A stretch of 64,000 nucleotides of DNA from NCBI RefSeq assembly GCF_003362725.1, contig NZ_QKTV01000002.1, positions 248,001 through 312,000 on the forward strand, written 5' to 3'. The notes beneath the pieces are model-generated. The model was not told the origin of the DNA and did not search any database. It saw nothing but the letters and a program-made list of their open reading frames with translations. Source of the stretch: Winogradskyella aurantiaca (GTDB lineage Bacteria; Bacteroidota; Bacteroidia; Flavobacteriales; Flavobacteriaceae). Every line of letters starts with the position of its first letter. Within the stretch, counting starts at the first letter, position 1. Below, in pieces: positions 9,592 to 18,811 of this stretch. The position numbers and the translations under genes are program-made.

Positions 9592-10602
9592 TTACCATTT
9601 AATGATAGCACTTCCCCAGGTAAATCCACTTCCGAAAGCTGCTAGTACAACATTATCGCCTTCTTTAATTTTACCCTCTTCCCACGCCTCGGTTAAGGCA
9701 ATTGGAATGGAAGCTGCAGTAGTATTACCGTAGCGCATTATATTATTATAGACCTGATCGTCCGAAAGACCAAACTTCTTCTGGATAAATTGCGATATTC
9801 TCAAATTGGCCTGATGTGGAATAAGCATATCAATTTGGTCCTTGGATAAATTGTTCTGAGTTAATCCTTCAATAATAGCTTCACTAAACCTTACAACAGC
9901 ATGTTTAAAGACAAACTGTCCATTCATATAAGGGTAGTAAGACACATCATCCGGATCATTGTCTTCCATTATGGCATCTACCCACCTACCCGTGCTAGGC
10001 CCTTCTAAAGCAAGTTCTTTGGCGTATTGTCCCTCAGAATGAAGGTGTGTTGATAATATTCCTTTGGAGTTGTCCTCTTCTCTAGATAAAATGGCTGCAC
10101 CAGCCCCATCACCAAATATAACGGTAACATTTCTTCCCCTTGTAGATCGTTCCAAACCACCAGAGTGATTCTCACTTCCAATAACAAGGACATTTTTGTA
10201 CATACCCGTTTTAATAAACTGATCTGCAACGGACAACGCATAAATAAATCCCGAACATTGATTACGCACATCCAAAGCACCAATAGTAGGCATCTCTAGA
10301 ATTTCCTGAACTCTGACTCCCCCACCTGGAAAGTACATATCAGGACTCAAGGTAGCAAAGATGATAAAGTCGATATCATCTTTAGTAAGACCCGCTCTAT
10401 CCATGGCTATCTGGGCCGCCTTAGCACCCATTATTGAGGTAGTGTCGTCACTGGTTTTTGGATCTATCCATCGACGTTCCTGAATTCCGGTACGTTCCTG
10501 AATCCACTCGTCGCTTGTGTCCATCCATTTTTTTAAATCTTCATTGGTGACAACATTTTCAGGAACATATTTCCCTAATCCTGTAATTTTTGAATTGTAC
10601 AT
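9592..10602 (-). CDS. fabH: Beta-ketoacyl-ACP synthase III (KAS III)
   Basis: 336 residues, full length for KAS III. The enzyme condenses acetyl-CoA (or another acyl-CoA) with malonyl-ACP to start fatty acid synthesis. The catalytic triad is visible: Cys116 in NQCSGF, His263 in PHQANLRI, and Asn293 in YGNTTAASIP. Glycine-rich GDGAGAAIL and the terminal FGSGFTWGSAIIKW are also typical. It is not next to plsX, rpmF or accBC as the housekeeping copy often is in Bacteroidota, so it may be a second KAS III with a special primer; this is an inference. A good promoter with a dyad at the start point lies upstream, and a bidirectional terminator follows. Confidence 0.92.
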   Translation of the reverse strand: MYNSKITGLGKYVPENVVTNEDLKKWMDTSDEWIQERTGIQERRWIDPKTSDDTTSIMGAKAAQIAMDRAGLTKDDIDFIIFATLSPDMYFPGGGVRVQEILEMPTIGALDVRNQCSGFIYALSVADQFIKTGMYKNVLVIGSENHSGGLERSTRGRNVTVIFGDGAGAAILSREEDNSKGILSTHLHSEGQYAKELALEGPSTGRWVDAIMEDNDPDDVSYYPYMNGQFVFKHAVVRFSEAIIEGLTQNNLSKDQIDMLIPHQANLRISQFIQKKFGLSDDQVYNNIMRYGNTTAASIPIALTEAWEEGKIKEGDNVVLAAFGSGFTWGSAIIKW

Positions 10603-10649
10603 TCTTATCCTGTAGTTTAAAATCTAGCTATTTGCGAATGTGCATATTG

Positions 10650-10697
10650 GGGTCTATATTTTAAGACCCAAACATACAATCGGGTAAAAATAGCCAA
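10650..10697 (-). promoter_or_regulatory. fabH promoter with inverted repeat at the start point
   Basis: Reading leftward: TTG (10697-10695), an 18-nt spacer, then TATGTTTG (10676-10669), which matches the flavobacterial TTG...TAnnTTTG promoter. The dyad GGGTCT-N8-AGACCC (10650-10669) begins at the end of the -7 box, so it overlaps the likely start site and could be an operator or a leader hairpin. Confidence 0.75.
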
Positions 10698-10734
10698 TTC
10701 ACTACAAAGAAGATTTGTCACTATTTTCAATCGC

Positions 10735-10746
10735 TATGCATGCATA
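10735..10746. promoter_or_regulatory. 12-bp palindrome TATGCATGCATA
   Basis: Perfect self-complementary 12-mer in the 245-bp gap between divergent fabH and the S9 peptidase gene. It may be a regulator site, but it may also be chance. Confidence 0.35.
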
Positions 10747-10847
10747 ACAAATACGAGGGTTTTTAACGTTCTTATAACAAAAACGAAGTAAGTAAAGCCT
10801 TCGATAATGAGTATATTCACAGCCTTGACCAATTAAATTAATCTCAC

Positions 10848-13301
10848 ATGAAAAACATCATTCTTTATTTATCCTGTTGTCTGAGTCTGCTATCCTTCGG
10901 ACAACAGAATTTGGGTTATCAAATCCCATCAGAAGAAATACTTGAACTCGCCGATGTTGAATTAGCACCAGGTGTTCAAATGGACTCTAAAGGAGACAAT
11001 ATGGTTCTTCTGTATAGAAATCAATACAAGTCCATAGCAGAACTCTCCGAGACCGAGATGCGTCTTGCCGGTCTTAGAATCAATCCAGTAACGAATATTG
11101 GAAGCCGAACCAATTACATCACCAATTTAAAGGTTAAAAAAACAAAGGACAAGACTGCTAAGCAGGTAACAGGGCTCCCAAAAAACCCAAGATTATCTGG
11201 TTTCCGCTGGTCACACGATGAGAAAATGATTGCTTGTTTAAATACTACCTCAACTGGTGTTGAAGTATGGGTTCTGGATATTGCATCTGCTTCAGTCAAA
11301 AAATTAACAGCTCCTATCATCAATGCGAATATGGGTAGTGGTCTTAGTTGGTTTAAGGATGACGCCAAACTCCTTATAAAAACATTACCAGCAGACAGAT
11401 CCTCACTCATAAATACGGCTAGTGCCGTACCAACAGGCCCTACGGTTTCTGTAAGTGATGGTTCTAAAGCCCAAAACAGGACCTATCAGGATTTATTAAA
11501 GACTCCGAATGATGAGGCTAACTTTGAAACCTTAGCGCATTCTGAGTTAAAAACAGTTGACCTAGATGGAAATATAAATGACTTTTTACCATCGGCTATG
11601 TATCGTGGTATTAGCTTTTCACCTGATGGATCCTATTTGATGATCACAAAAACTAAAAAGCCGTTTTCCTATTTAGTAACCTATGGTCGCTTTCCTTACG
11701 AAACCAATATTTATAACAATGAAGGAACCTTTATTACTCAGGTAAACGATGTACCACTGGATGAAGTTCGACCAAAAGGGTTTATGGCCACACGACTTGG
11801 AAAACGCAGTATGTCCTGGAGAGCTGATCATCCTGCTACTTTAGTCTATGCTGAAGCACTTGACGGTGGAGACCCTGCTAATGAAGTAGAATTTAGGGAT
11901 GCTGTCTACCAAATAAAAGCACCTTTTAATGGTGATCCTACCCTGATTCTAAAAACACAACAACGCTTTTCTGGTATTGAATGGGGAGATGACAATATGG
12001 CTATTGCCTATGATTACTGGTGGAATACCAGAAATCTAAAAATCTATAAATTCAATCCATCTCACAGTAATGAAACACCTGAGATCCTTTGGGACAGAAA
12101 CTATCAGGATGTATATAGTGATCCAGGAAATTTTGTTTCTAGTAAGAATAAGTATGGTCGCTACACTCTTGAGATGGATGGCTCTAAATTGTATTTAATG
12201 GGTGATGGTTATACCAAAGATGGGCAATTTCCATTTATTGATGAATACAATGTAAAGACCAAAACCTCCAAGCGTATTTACCAATCTAAATATACCGATA
12301 AGGTTGAAACATTAAATTCTGCCTTAAACATGAAAAAAGGTGAGGTTTTGGTTAGAATTGAATCTCCAACCGAATACCCCAACTATTACATAAGGAATAT
12401 TAATAAGAAGAATAGTTTAGTTGAAATAACTGATTTTGAGAACCCTTTTAAAAGTTTAGAAAACATTCAAAAAACGGTTATTAATTACAAGCGTGAGGAT
12501 GGATTAGATCTTGACGGTACACTGTATCTGCCATTAGATTACGAGGAAGGCAAAAAATATCCAATGATTTTATGGGCCTATCCACGAGAGTACAAAGACA
12601 AGGCCAGTGCCTCTCAAAGTACGTCGAATCCTAATGAATTTGTTTATCCATACTGGGGCTCACCAATCTACTGGGTAACTAAAGGCTATGTTGTGCTTGA
12701 CGACGCGGCATTTCCCATTGTAGGAGAAGGCAGTGAAGAACCAAATGATAGCTTTAGAACCCAATTAGTCGCTAATGGTAAAGCTGCCATTGATGCCGTA
12801 GATAAACTGGGTTATATCGACAGAGAAAAAGTAGCTGTAGGCGGTCACAGTTATGGAGCCTTTATGACAGCGAATCTTTTATCACACTCCAACTTATTTG
12901 CAGCTGGAATTGCCAGAAGTGGAGCTTACAATAGAACCTTAACACCCTTTGGTTTCCAAAGTGAAGAGCGCAGTTATTGGGAAGCACCGGACATCTACTA
13001 TAATATGTCACCATTTATGCATGCCGATAAAATGAAAACACCATTATTATTAATCCATGGTGTGGCTGATAACAACTCTGGCACCTACCCACTACAAAGT
13101 GAACGTTATTTTAATGCTTTAAAAGGCCTCGGGGCTACGGTGAGATTAGTAATGCTACCTAAAGAAAGTCATGGTTATAGAGCCAAAGAATCCATCATGC
13201 ACATGTTGTGGGAACAGGATCAATGGTTGGATAAGTATGTAAAAAATAAGGGAAGTGATACGGTTTCCGAGGACAATAAGACCAAAGCACTAAAAGATTA
13301 A
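10848..13301 (+). CDS. S9 family serine peptidase, glutamyl endopeptidase (S9D) type
   Basis: 817 residues. A signal peptide (MKNIILYLSCCLSLLSFG) points to export. A beta-propeller region spans about 30-520 and an alpha/beta-hydrolase catalytic domain about 540-800. The catalytic triad is Ser668 (GGHSYGAF), Asp741 (HGVADNNSG) and His775 (ESHGYRAKES). The stretches IARSGAYNRTLTPFGFQ and SIMHMLWEQDQWL closely resemble, from memory, the plant chloroplast glutamyl endopeptidase cGEP, so cleavage after Glu is likely. Length and domain order fit that family. It is single and closed by a terminator. Prolyl oligopeptidase or acylaminoacyl peptidase activity are the alternatives. Confidence 0.9.
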   Translation: MKNIILYLSCCLSLLSFGQQNLGYQIPSEEILELADVELAPGVQMDSKGDNMVLLYRNQYKSIAELSETEMRLAGLRINPVTNIGSRTNYITNLKVKKTKDKTAKQVTGLPKNPRLSGFRWSHDEKMIACLNTTSTGVEVWVLDIASASVKKLTAPIINANMGSGLSWFKDDAKLLIKTLPADRSSLINTASAVPTGPTVSVSDGSKAQNRTYQDLLKTPNDEANFETLAHSELKTVDLDGNINDFLPSAMYRGISFSPDGSYLMITKTKKPFSYLVTYGRFPYETNIYNNEGTFITQVNDVPLDEVRPKGFMATRLGKRSMSWRADHPATLVYAEALDGGDPANEVEFRDAVYQIKAPFNGDPTLILKTQQRFSGIEWGDDNMAIAYDYWWNTRNLKIYKFNPSHSNETPEILWDRNYQDVYSDPGNFVSSKNKYGRYTLEMDGSKLYLMGDGYTKDGQFPFIDEYNVKTKTSKRIYQSKYTDKVETLNSALNMKKGEVLVRIESPTEYPNYYIRNINKKNSLVEITDFENPFKSLENIQKTVINYKREDGLDLDGTLYLPLDYEEGKKYPMILWAYPREYKDKASASQSTSNPNEFVYPYWGSPIYWVTKGYVVLDDAAFPIVGEGSEEPNDSFRTQLVANGKAAIDAVDKLGYIDREKVAVGGHSYGAFMTANLLSHSNLFAAGIARSGAYNRTLTPFGFQSEERSYWEAPDIYYNMSPFMHADKMKTPLLLIHGVADNNSGTYPLQSERYFNALKGLGATVRLVMLPKESHGYRAKESIMHMLWEQDQWLDKYVKNKGSDTVSEDNKTKALKD

Positions 13302-13320
13302 ATAATTGAATCTTTGATTA

Positions 13321-13349
13321 AAAGCCATTCCAAAGGGATGGCTTTTTTT
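13321..13349 (+). terminator. Terminator after the S9 peptidase
   Basis: Stem AAAGCCATTCC with GGGATGGCTTT (one G-U pair), loop AAA, then a T-run. Confidence 0.88.
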
Positions 13350-13443
13350 ATGCCATCTTGTCATTTTATTAGGCTTGGTATTTTATTTGAAGATATACAG
13401 GCCAGAACGTTGAACATATTATTAGAAATAAAACTTACAAATC

Positions 13444-15354
13444 ATGACAAAAGGAAATATTAACGTATCAGTAGAGAATATCTTTCCATTAATCAAGAAG
13501 TTTCTTTATAGTGATCACGAAATTTTTCTTCGTGAATTAATTAGTAATGCCACAGATGCAACACTAAAACTTAAACACCTGACCAATATTGGAGAAGCCA
13601 AAGTAGAATATGGTAATCCTCAGATTGAAGTTAAAATAGATAAGGACAATCAAAAATTACACATTATTGATCAGGGGTTAGGGATGACGGCTGAAGAGGT
13701 CAATAAGTATATCAATGAAGTGGCGTTTTCTGGTGCTGAAGAATTCCTGGATAAGTACAAAGACTCCGCCAAAGATTCTGGTATCATTGGACACTTTGGA
13801 TTAGGGTTTTATTCAGCCTTTATGGTAGCAGATAAAGTTGAAATTATCACTAAATCCTATCAGGAAGCCCCTGCAGCTCACTGGACCTGTGATGGCTCGC
13901 CGGAATTCACATTAGTTGAGAGCGACAAAACCGATCGCGGAACAGAAATCATACTCCATATTGCTGATGATTCTACTGAGTTTATTGAAGATTCCAGGAT
14001 TCGTGAGTTACTGAATAAGTACAATAAGTTTATGCCTGTTCCAATTAAGTTTGGAACTAAGGAAGTTAACGATCCAGATTTCACACCACAAACAACTACA
14101 GATGAGGAAGGCAAGGAGACAACAGAGCCTCATAAGCAAATTACTGTGGACGACATCATCAACAACCCTTATCCAGCCTGGACCAAGCAGCCTACGGATT
14201 TAGAGGAAGATGATTACAAAAGCTTCTACCGTGAATTGTATCCTATGCAATTTGAGGAACCATTATTCAACATTCACTTGAATGTGGACTACCCATTTAA
14301 TTTAACGGGAATACTTTACTTCCCTAAAATGACAAATGACCTCAACATTCAAAAAGACAGAATTCAATTATACCAAAACCAAGTATTTGTTACTGATAAC
14401 GTAGAAGGAATCGTACCAGAATTCTTGACCATGTTGAGAGGGGTTATTGATTCACCAGATATTCCATTAAACGTTTCACGTTCCTATTTACAAGCTGACG
14501 GAGCCGTAAAAAAGATTTCATCTTACATCACAAGAAAAGTGGCAGACAAGCTTAAATCCATCTTTAATAATAACAGAGAGGATTTTGAAGCCAAATGGGA
14601 TGATATTAAAATCGTCATCGAATATGGAATGCTTTCTGAGGAGAAATTCTTTGAAAAAGCAGAGGCTTTTGCATTGTACCCAACTGTTGATGGTGAATTC
14701 TTTACCTATGACGAATTGTATAACAAGATAAAAGCCAATCAGACTGATAAGGATGATAAACTGGTAATTCTTTACGCGTCCAATAAGGACGAGCAACACA
14801 GTTATATAGAAGCTGCCAAAGCTAAAGGTTATACCGTGTTGTTACTAGATTCGCCAATTGTAAGTCACCTAATGCAGAAACTCGAAACAAGTAAAGAGAA
14901 TATCTCTTTTGCCAGAGTGGATGCAGATCATGTTGACAATCTTATTAAGAAGGATGATGCAGCCATTTCAAAATTATCAGATGACGAAAAAACCTCTTTA
15001 GAGGAGCTGTTAAAAGAAGTAGTACCCTCAGAGAAATTTATGGTTCAATTAGAAGCCATGGATAGTGCAGCTGCACCGTTTTTAATTACGCAGCCTGAAT
15101 TTATGAGACGTATGAAGGAGATGCAAGCCACAGGTGGTGGGGGCATGTTTGGCATGGGTAATATGCCGGAAATGTACAACCTTGTTGTGAATACCAATTC
15201 AGAATTAGTAGGCGATATATTAAATACCAAAACACGGAAAAAGCAAGAGCGCTTGATCAACCAGAGTTTGGATCTGGCACGTTTGTCACAAGGACTTCTT
15301 AAAGGTGAAGAGCTTACCAATTTTATCAAACGTAGTTTTGAAATGATTAAATAG
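13444..15354 (+). CDS. htpG: Molecular chaperone HtpG (Hsp90)
   Basis: 636 residues, full length for bacterial Hsp90. The N-terminal GHKL ATPase domain shows LRELISNATDA (Glu/Asn of the ATP site), DQGLGMTAEEV and GHFGLGFYSAFMVADKV near 115-132. The middle domain follows from about 240, and the C-terminal dimerisation domain is at the end. A Gly/Met-rich loop (GGGGMFGMGNMPEMYN) sits near residue 565 in the C-terminal domain. It folds and remodels client proteins in the cytosol. Alone, with its own terminator; no CIRCE element was found in the 142 bp upstream. Confidence 0.97.
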   Translation: MTKGNINVSVENIFPLIKKFLYSDHEIFLRELISNATDATLKLKHLTNIGEAKVEYGNPQIEVKIDKDNQKLHIIDQGLGMTAEEVNKYINEVAFSGAEEFLDKYKDSAKDSGIIGHFGLGFYSAFMVADKVEIITKSYQEAPAAHWTCDGSPEFTLVESDKTDRGTEIILHIADDSTEFIEDSRIRELLNKYNKFMPVPIKFGTKEVNDPDFTPQTTTDEEGKETTEPHKQITVDDIINNPYPAWTKQPTDLEEDDYKSFYRELYPMQFEEPLFNIHLNVDYPFNLTGILYFPKMTNDLNIQKDRIQLYQNQVFVTDNVEGIVPEFLTMLRGVIDSPDIPLNVSRSYLQADGAVKKISSYITRKVADKLKSIFNNNREDFEAKWDDIKIVIEYGMLSEEKFFEKAEAFALYPTVDGEFFTYDELYNKIKANQTDKDDKLVILYASNKDEQHSYIEAAKAKGYTVLLLDSPIVSHLMQKLETSKENISFARVDADHVDNLIKKDDAAISKLSDDEKTSLEELLKEVVPSEKFMVQLEAMDSAAAPFLITQPEFMRRMKEMQATGGGGMFGMGNMPEMYNLVVNTNSELVGDILNTKTRKKQERLINQSLDLARLSQGLLKGEELTNFIKRSFEMIK

Positions 15355-15377
15355 TAAAAACTTAATATTCGCAGATA

Positions 15378-15405
15378 AAACCACCTGAATCAGGTGGTTT
15401 TTTTA
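15378..15405 (+). terminator. htpG terminator
   Basis: Perfect 10-bp stem AAACCACCTG / CAGGTGGTTT with loop AAT and a T-run, 24 bp after the stop codon. Confidence 0.9.
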
Positions 15406-15458
15406 TTTCAATATTTATTTTATTTTAGCAGATATATCTTACAAAAAATCATTGTGTT

Positions 15459-16889
15459 ATGACTGTCCCAAATTTCAAACATAACCCCTTAATTTTGATA
15501 CTTTTAGTTGGATTTACAACTATTTTATCTTGTGATAAGGACGATTCGCCTGACAATTTTATTTTGGGCGATCAACTCTTTTTCACTCCTGAAATCATAT
15601 TAAATGATGTTGACGAATTGTTGCCATTTTCCTATACAGTGAGTTATTCCTCAAATAACCAGGAGCAGGCTGATGTTTTTGAAACGGGTATCTTAGTGAG
15701 TTCTACACCAGATGTATCCTTTGAAAATTATGAGGATCAAATCGTTTTGTCCTATAACTTATCAGGATCCTACACTTGGACCAAAACAGATTTACCTAAC
15801 GATCCTGAAGTATACTATCTTGTGGCTTATGCCACTAATCCAGTTCTAACTGCCTATAGTAATGAAATTATTATAAGTACTTCTGGAAATAAAACGCTTT
15901 ACGACAGCGTTGAAATTAACAGTCAAGAAGAATTAAATCATCTTGGCTTTGCTGGTTACAATACCATTGCAGGAAGCCTGAAACTCTCTGGAAATATTAC
16001 GGATCTTTCTCCTCTTCAAGACCTTTATATTTTAGGAAACACTCTAGAAATTGACAACACCAATCTCTCGAATTTAGAAGGCCTTAGTAATCTAACCGAA
16101 ATTGGATATGAATTTGTACTTACTAATAATTCAAATCTTTCAAATATGTCTGGTTTGACCAGTGTGGTTACCATAATTGGAGATGTGAAAATTGAACGAA
16201 ACGATGCCTTAACCAATTTAATTGGATTTCCAGACATTGAGAGGATTAGTGGCCGTTTGGATATATCTTATAATCAAAATTTACAGAGTCTTGAAGGGTT
16301 AAATACAATCGAAACCATAGAAGAAGTATTGAGTCTAAATTTAAACCCTTCCCTTTCAACACTTGTTGGGTTAGACAATTTAAACAATATTGAGTCTTTG
16401 GTTATTAATGAGAATAACAGCCTCAATAATATAAGTGGAATTGAAAATCTTGATCAATTAGAGTACCTGTATATCAATAGAAATCAAAACCTCACAGATA
16501 TAAGTGCCATTATAGGATTAAACAGAATTACGTCATTAGCCATACATGCTAATCCACAATTGAACACGCTACCCAGTTTCACTGGTACTTTGGAAATGGA
16601 GTACCTCGAGATAGCATATGAAAACGGCTTTCAATCGCTTCATGGGCTGGAAAGTATTGTCAACGTATTTGAAATTTCTTTATTTCAAACAAATTTGATG
16701 ACATTAGACGGATTGGACAATCTTAATACTATTACTAATCTTTATATTAATCAAAACCAATTTCTTTCTGATTATTGTGCGCTTACGAATCTTCTTTCTA
16801 ATGGAAATGGCCCTCAATCCTACAGCTTTTTTCAGAATGCCTTTGATCCTACTATAGAAGATCTATTAAACGGAAATTGCAATAATTAA
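15459..16889 (+). CDS. Leucine-rich-repeat lipoprotein (receptor-L-like)
   Basis: 476 residues. The lipoprotein signal ends TTILSC (Cys about 25) and is followed by DKDDSPDN, so surface or periplasmic anchoring is likely. Residues about 45-140 look like an Ig-like or fibronectin-like domain. From about 150 to 450 there are around ten 23-25 residue repeats with the pattern L-x-I-x-N-N-x-x-L-x-x-L-x-GL-x-x-L-x-x-I, as in LRR and receptor L domains. The end has two cysteines (DYCAL and NGNC) that may cap the solenoid with a disulfide. Ligand unknown. It is followed after 11 bp by another lipoprotein gene, so they are probably cotranscribed. Confidence 0.8.
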   Translation: MTVPNFKHNPLILILLVGFTTILSCDKDDSPDNFILGDQLFFTPEIILNDVDELLPFSYTVSYSSNNQEQADVFETGILVSSTPDVSFENYEDQIVLSYNLSGSYTWTKTDLPNDPEVYYLVAYATNPVLTAYSNEIIISTSGNKTLYDSVEINSQEELNHLGFAGYNTIAGSLKLSGNITDLSPLQDLYILGNTLEIDNTNLSNLEGLSNLTEIGYEFVLTNNSNLSNMSGLTSVVTIIGDVKIERNDALTNLIGFPDIERISGRLDISYNQNLQSLEGLNTIETIEEVLSLNLNPSLSTLVGLDNLNNIESLVINENNSLNNISGIENLDQLEYLYINRNQNLTDISAIIGLNRITSLAIHANPQLNTLPSFTGTLEMEYLEIAYENGFQSLHGLESIVNVFEISLFQTNLMTLDGLDNLNTITNLYINQNQFLSDYCALTNLLSNGNGPQSYSFFQNAFDPTIEDLLNGNCNN

Positions 16890-16900
16890 CCTACAATAAA

Positions 16901-17401
16901 ATGAAACAAAATTTGAAGTCTTTTTTTCTCTATGCATCCCTGTTATGGTTAGGGATAGTATTGGTGTCATGCGAAGCAGCAACCGCTGACGGCGGTGGTG
17001 CGGATCCTCCGGGTAATCCAATTGGCATATATGAACCTATATATTATGAACGATTTCAAGTTCCTGTTTCAGGAGGTTGTTGCCTTGAAGAACTCATAAC
17101 CGATTGTGATCTAAATAGCACCTTTGAGTTTACATCTAATGGCAAGATTGTTTTTAATGACTATGGAGTTAATTCCGACTGTTCCGATTCTGAACTTTTA
17201 ACAGGAACTTATACTAACGAAGCATATTGTTGTAACTCTGTATATGGTGATTTTCAATTAAATGAACTTTTTAGAGGTGAAATTATCTACAATGCGATTT
17301 ACGGAAATGGTGATATGCTTGGCGACCTTTCAATAAGATTCACGACAGTCTCGGAGGGCATTCAATACAATCATTATATGAGCTTAGACAAGGTCAACTA
17401 A
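16901..17401 (+). CDS. Small cysteine-rich lipoprotein, function unknown
   Basis: 166 residues with a lipoprotein signal (LLWLGIVLVSC, Cys 24). The mature part starts with a Gly/Asp/Pro linker (TADGGGADPPGNPIG) and holds seven further cysteines, in GGCC, DC, SDC and YCC groups, which suggests disulfides outside the cytosol. The rest is beta-rich and may have a lipocalin-like fold (TFEFTSNGKIVFNDYG, TGTYT), but I cannot prove that. It lies 11 bp after the LRR lipoprotein gene and ends at a terminator, so the pair forms a unit. Confidence 0.75.
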   Translation: MKQNLKSFFLYASLLWLGIVLVSCEAATADGGGADPPGNPIGIYEPIYYERFQVPVSGGCCLEELITDCDLNSTFEFTSNGKIVFNDYGVNSDCSDSELLTGTYTNEAYCCNSVYGDFQLNELFRGEIIYNAIYGNGDMLGDLSIRFTTVSEGIQYNHYMSLDKVN

Positions 17402-17405
17402 ACTG

Positions 17406-17432
17406 AACCACCTTTTTAAAGGTGGTTTTTTT
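17406..17432 (+). terminator. Terminator after the lipoprotein pair
   Basis: AACCACCTTT / AAAGGTGGTT stem with a T-run, directly after the stop codon. Confidence 0.88.
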
Positions 17433-17469
17433 ATACCTTTAAGCTTCACCACCCCATAAAAAACAATAT

Positions 17470-18630
17470 ATGTCAAAACAACAGACTAGAAGACAATTTT
17501 TAAAAAAAGGGGTATTAGCGGCCACGGCCTTGCCTTTGGTTGGCTCAGGGCTCATGAGTATGAACTCTCCCTTATTAAGTACAAAAGCCGTAAAACCCTT
17601 AAAAATTCTCATTCTCGGGGGGACGAGTTATTTAGGACCGCATCAAATAGCTTACGCATTAAAACGTGGGCATTCCGTATCCACCTTCACTAGGGGCAAA
17701 ACCATTCCAAAAATCCATCCCGAGGTTTTTAAAAATGTTGAACAACTCATTGGAGATCGCGAATATAACTTAACAGTGCTTGAAAATCGACAATGGGATG
17801 TGGTAATTGATAATTCAGGACGTCGTGTGCAATGGACCAAAGACACAGCCCAGCTGTTAAAGGACAATGTATCTATGTACATGTATACCTCCTCCACTGG
17901 AGTATATTACCCCTATTTAAAAGGTGATCTTACCGAAGATACTCCACTGGTTTTAGAAACTCCTGATCACTTGTCTGAAGATGAAAAATATGAACAGGAC
18001 TATGGAGTCATGAAAGCCAATTCTGAACTGGAGGCTATAAGAGCTTTCGGTAAAGATCGCACCATTGTTATTAGACCTACGTATATGTTGGGGCCGGGTG
18101 ACCGTACCAATAGATTCTTGCATTGGCCTTTGAAATTAAGTCAGGGGGGAACAACACTAGTTCCCGGAAAAAAGGAAGATTTAGTACAGTATATTGACGT
18201 AAGGGACGTAGCGGAATGGTTTATACGATTGGCCGAGAATAAAACCTCCGGAATCTTCAATGGAGTCGGGCCAAAATCCGAACAGACCATCCTTGAGTTT
18301 GTCAAGGCTGGAGCTAAGGTTTTCAACAAAGAGATTAATCCAATTTTAGTTGATGACTACGACTTTTTAAAAAAACAACAGGTCTTATATGCCATTCCAT
18401 GGGTTATGGCTGATAAGACGCATTACGGTAGTGCTCGTACTTCAACCAAAAATGCATTGGCCGGTGGTATACAATACCGATCTCTGGAAGCAACTTTTAA
18501 AGACACTTTAAACTGGTGGCAATCCGATGCTGTTGACCCAAAACGCAAAGCGGCATACGAATCAAATTCAAATGAATTTCACAATCGAGAACAAGCCCTG
18601 CTCGACCTTTGGAAGGCTTATAAAAAATAA
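17470..18630 (+). CDS. Tat-exported NAD-dependent epimerase/dehydratase family protein
   Basis: 386 residues. The N terminus has a twin-arginine signal, TRRQFLKKGVLAATALPLVGSG, so a folded protein is probably exported through Tat. Next comes a Rossmann fold starting LKILILGGTSYLGPHQIAYALKRGH in parts, with the extended-SDR glycine pattern GGTSYLG near 48-54. Later there are YTSSTGVYYP around 138-147 and the Y178-x3-K182 pair of the SDR active site. Members of the extended SDR class act on nucleotide sugars or other polyols, but a Tat-exported version suggests a periplasmic substrate. Monocistronic between two terminators. Confidence 0.85.
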   Translation: MSKQQTRRQFLKKGVLAATALPLVGSGLMSMNSPLLSTKAVKPLKILILGGTSYLGPHQIAYALKRGHSVSTFTRGKTIPKIHPEVFKNVEQLIGDREYNLTVLENRQWDVVIDNSGRRVQWTKDTAQLLKDNVSMYMYTSSTGVYYPYLKGDLTEDTPLVLETPDHLSEDEKYEQDYGVMKANSELEAIRAFGKDRTIVIRPTYMLGPGDRTNRFLHWPLKLSQGGTTLVPGKKEDLVQYIDVRDVAEWFIRLAENKTSGIFNGVGPKSEQTILEFVKAGAKVFNKEINPILVDDYDFLKKQQVLYAIPWVMADKTHYGSARTSTKNALAGGIQYRSLEATFKDTLNWWQSDAVDPKRKAAYESNSNEFHNREQALLDLWKAYKK

Positions 18631-18641
18631 GTTTTAAGCTC

Positions 18642-18675
18642 AAGGCAACCATTCTTTACAGGTGGTCGTCTTTTT
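18642..18675 (+). terminator. Probable weak terminator
   Basis: Arms AAGGCAACCA and TGGTCGTCTT pair with one mismatch and one G-U pair, followed by TTTTT. Confidence 0.5.
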
Positions 18676-18811
18676 AATTGGATTCCATTTGTAACTTAAT
18701 ACTTATTGAGTCGTCATATGGATGTCCTACCCTATTCTACTGATCATTAACCACTTGTTTAAAAATTGTAACTTTAAAAAAACATTACTACTCTAACAAC
18801 CAAGCTAAATC

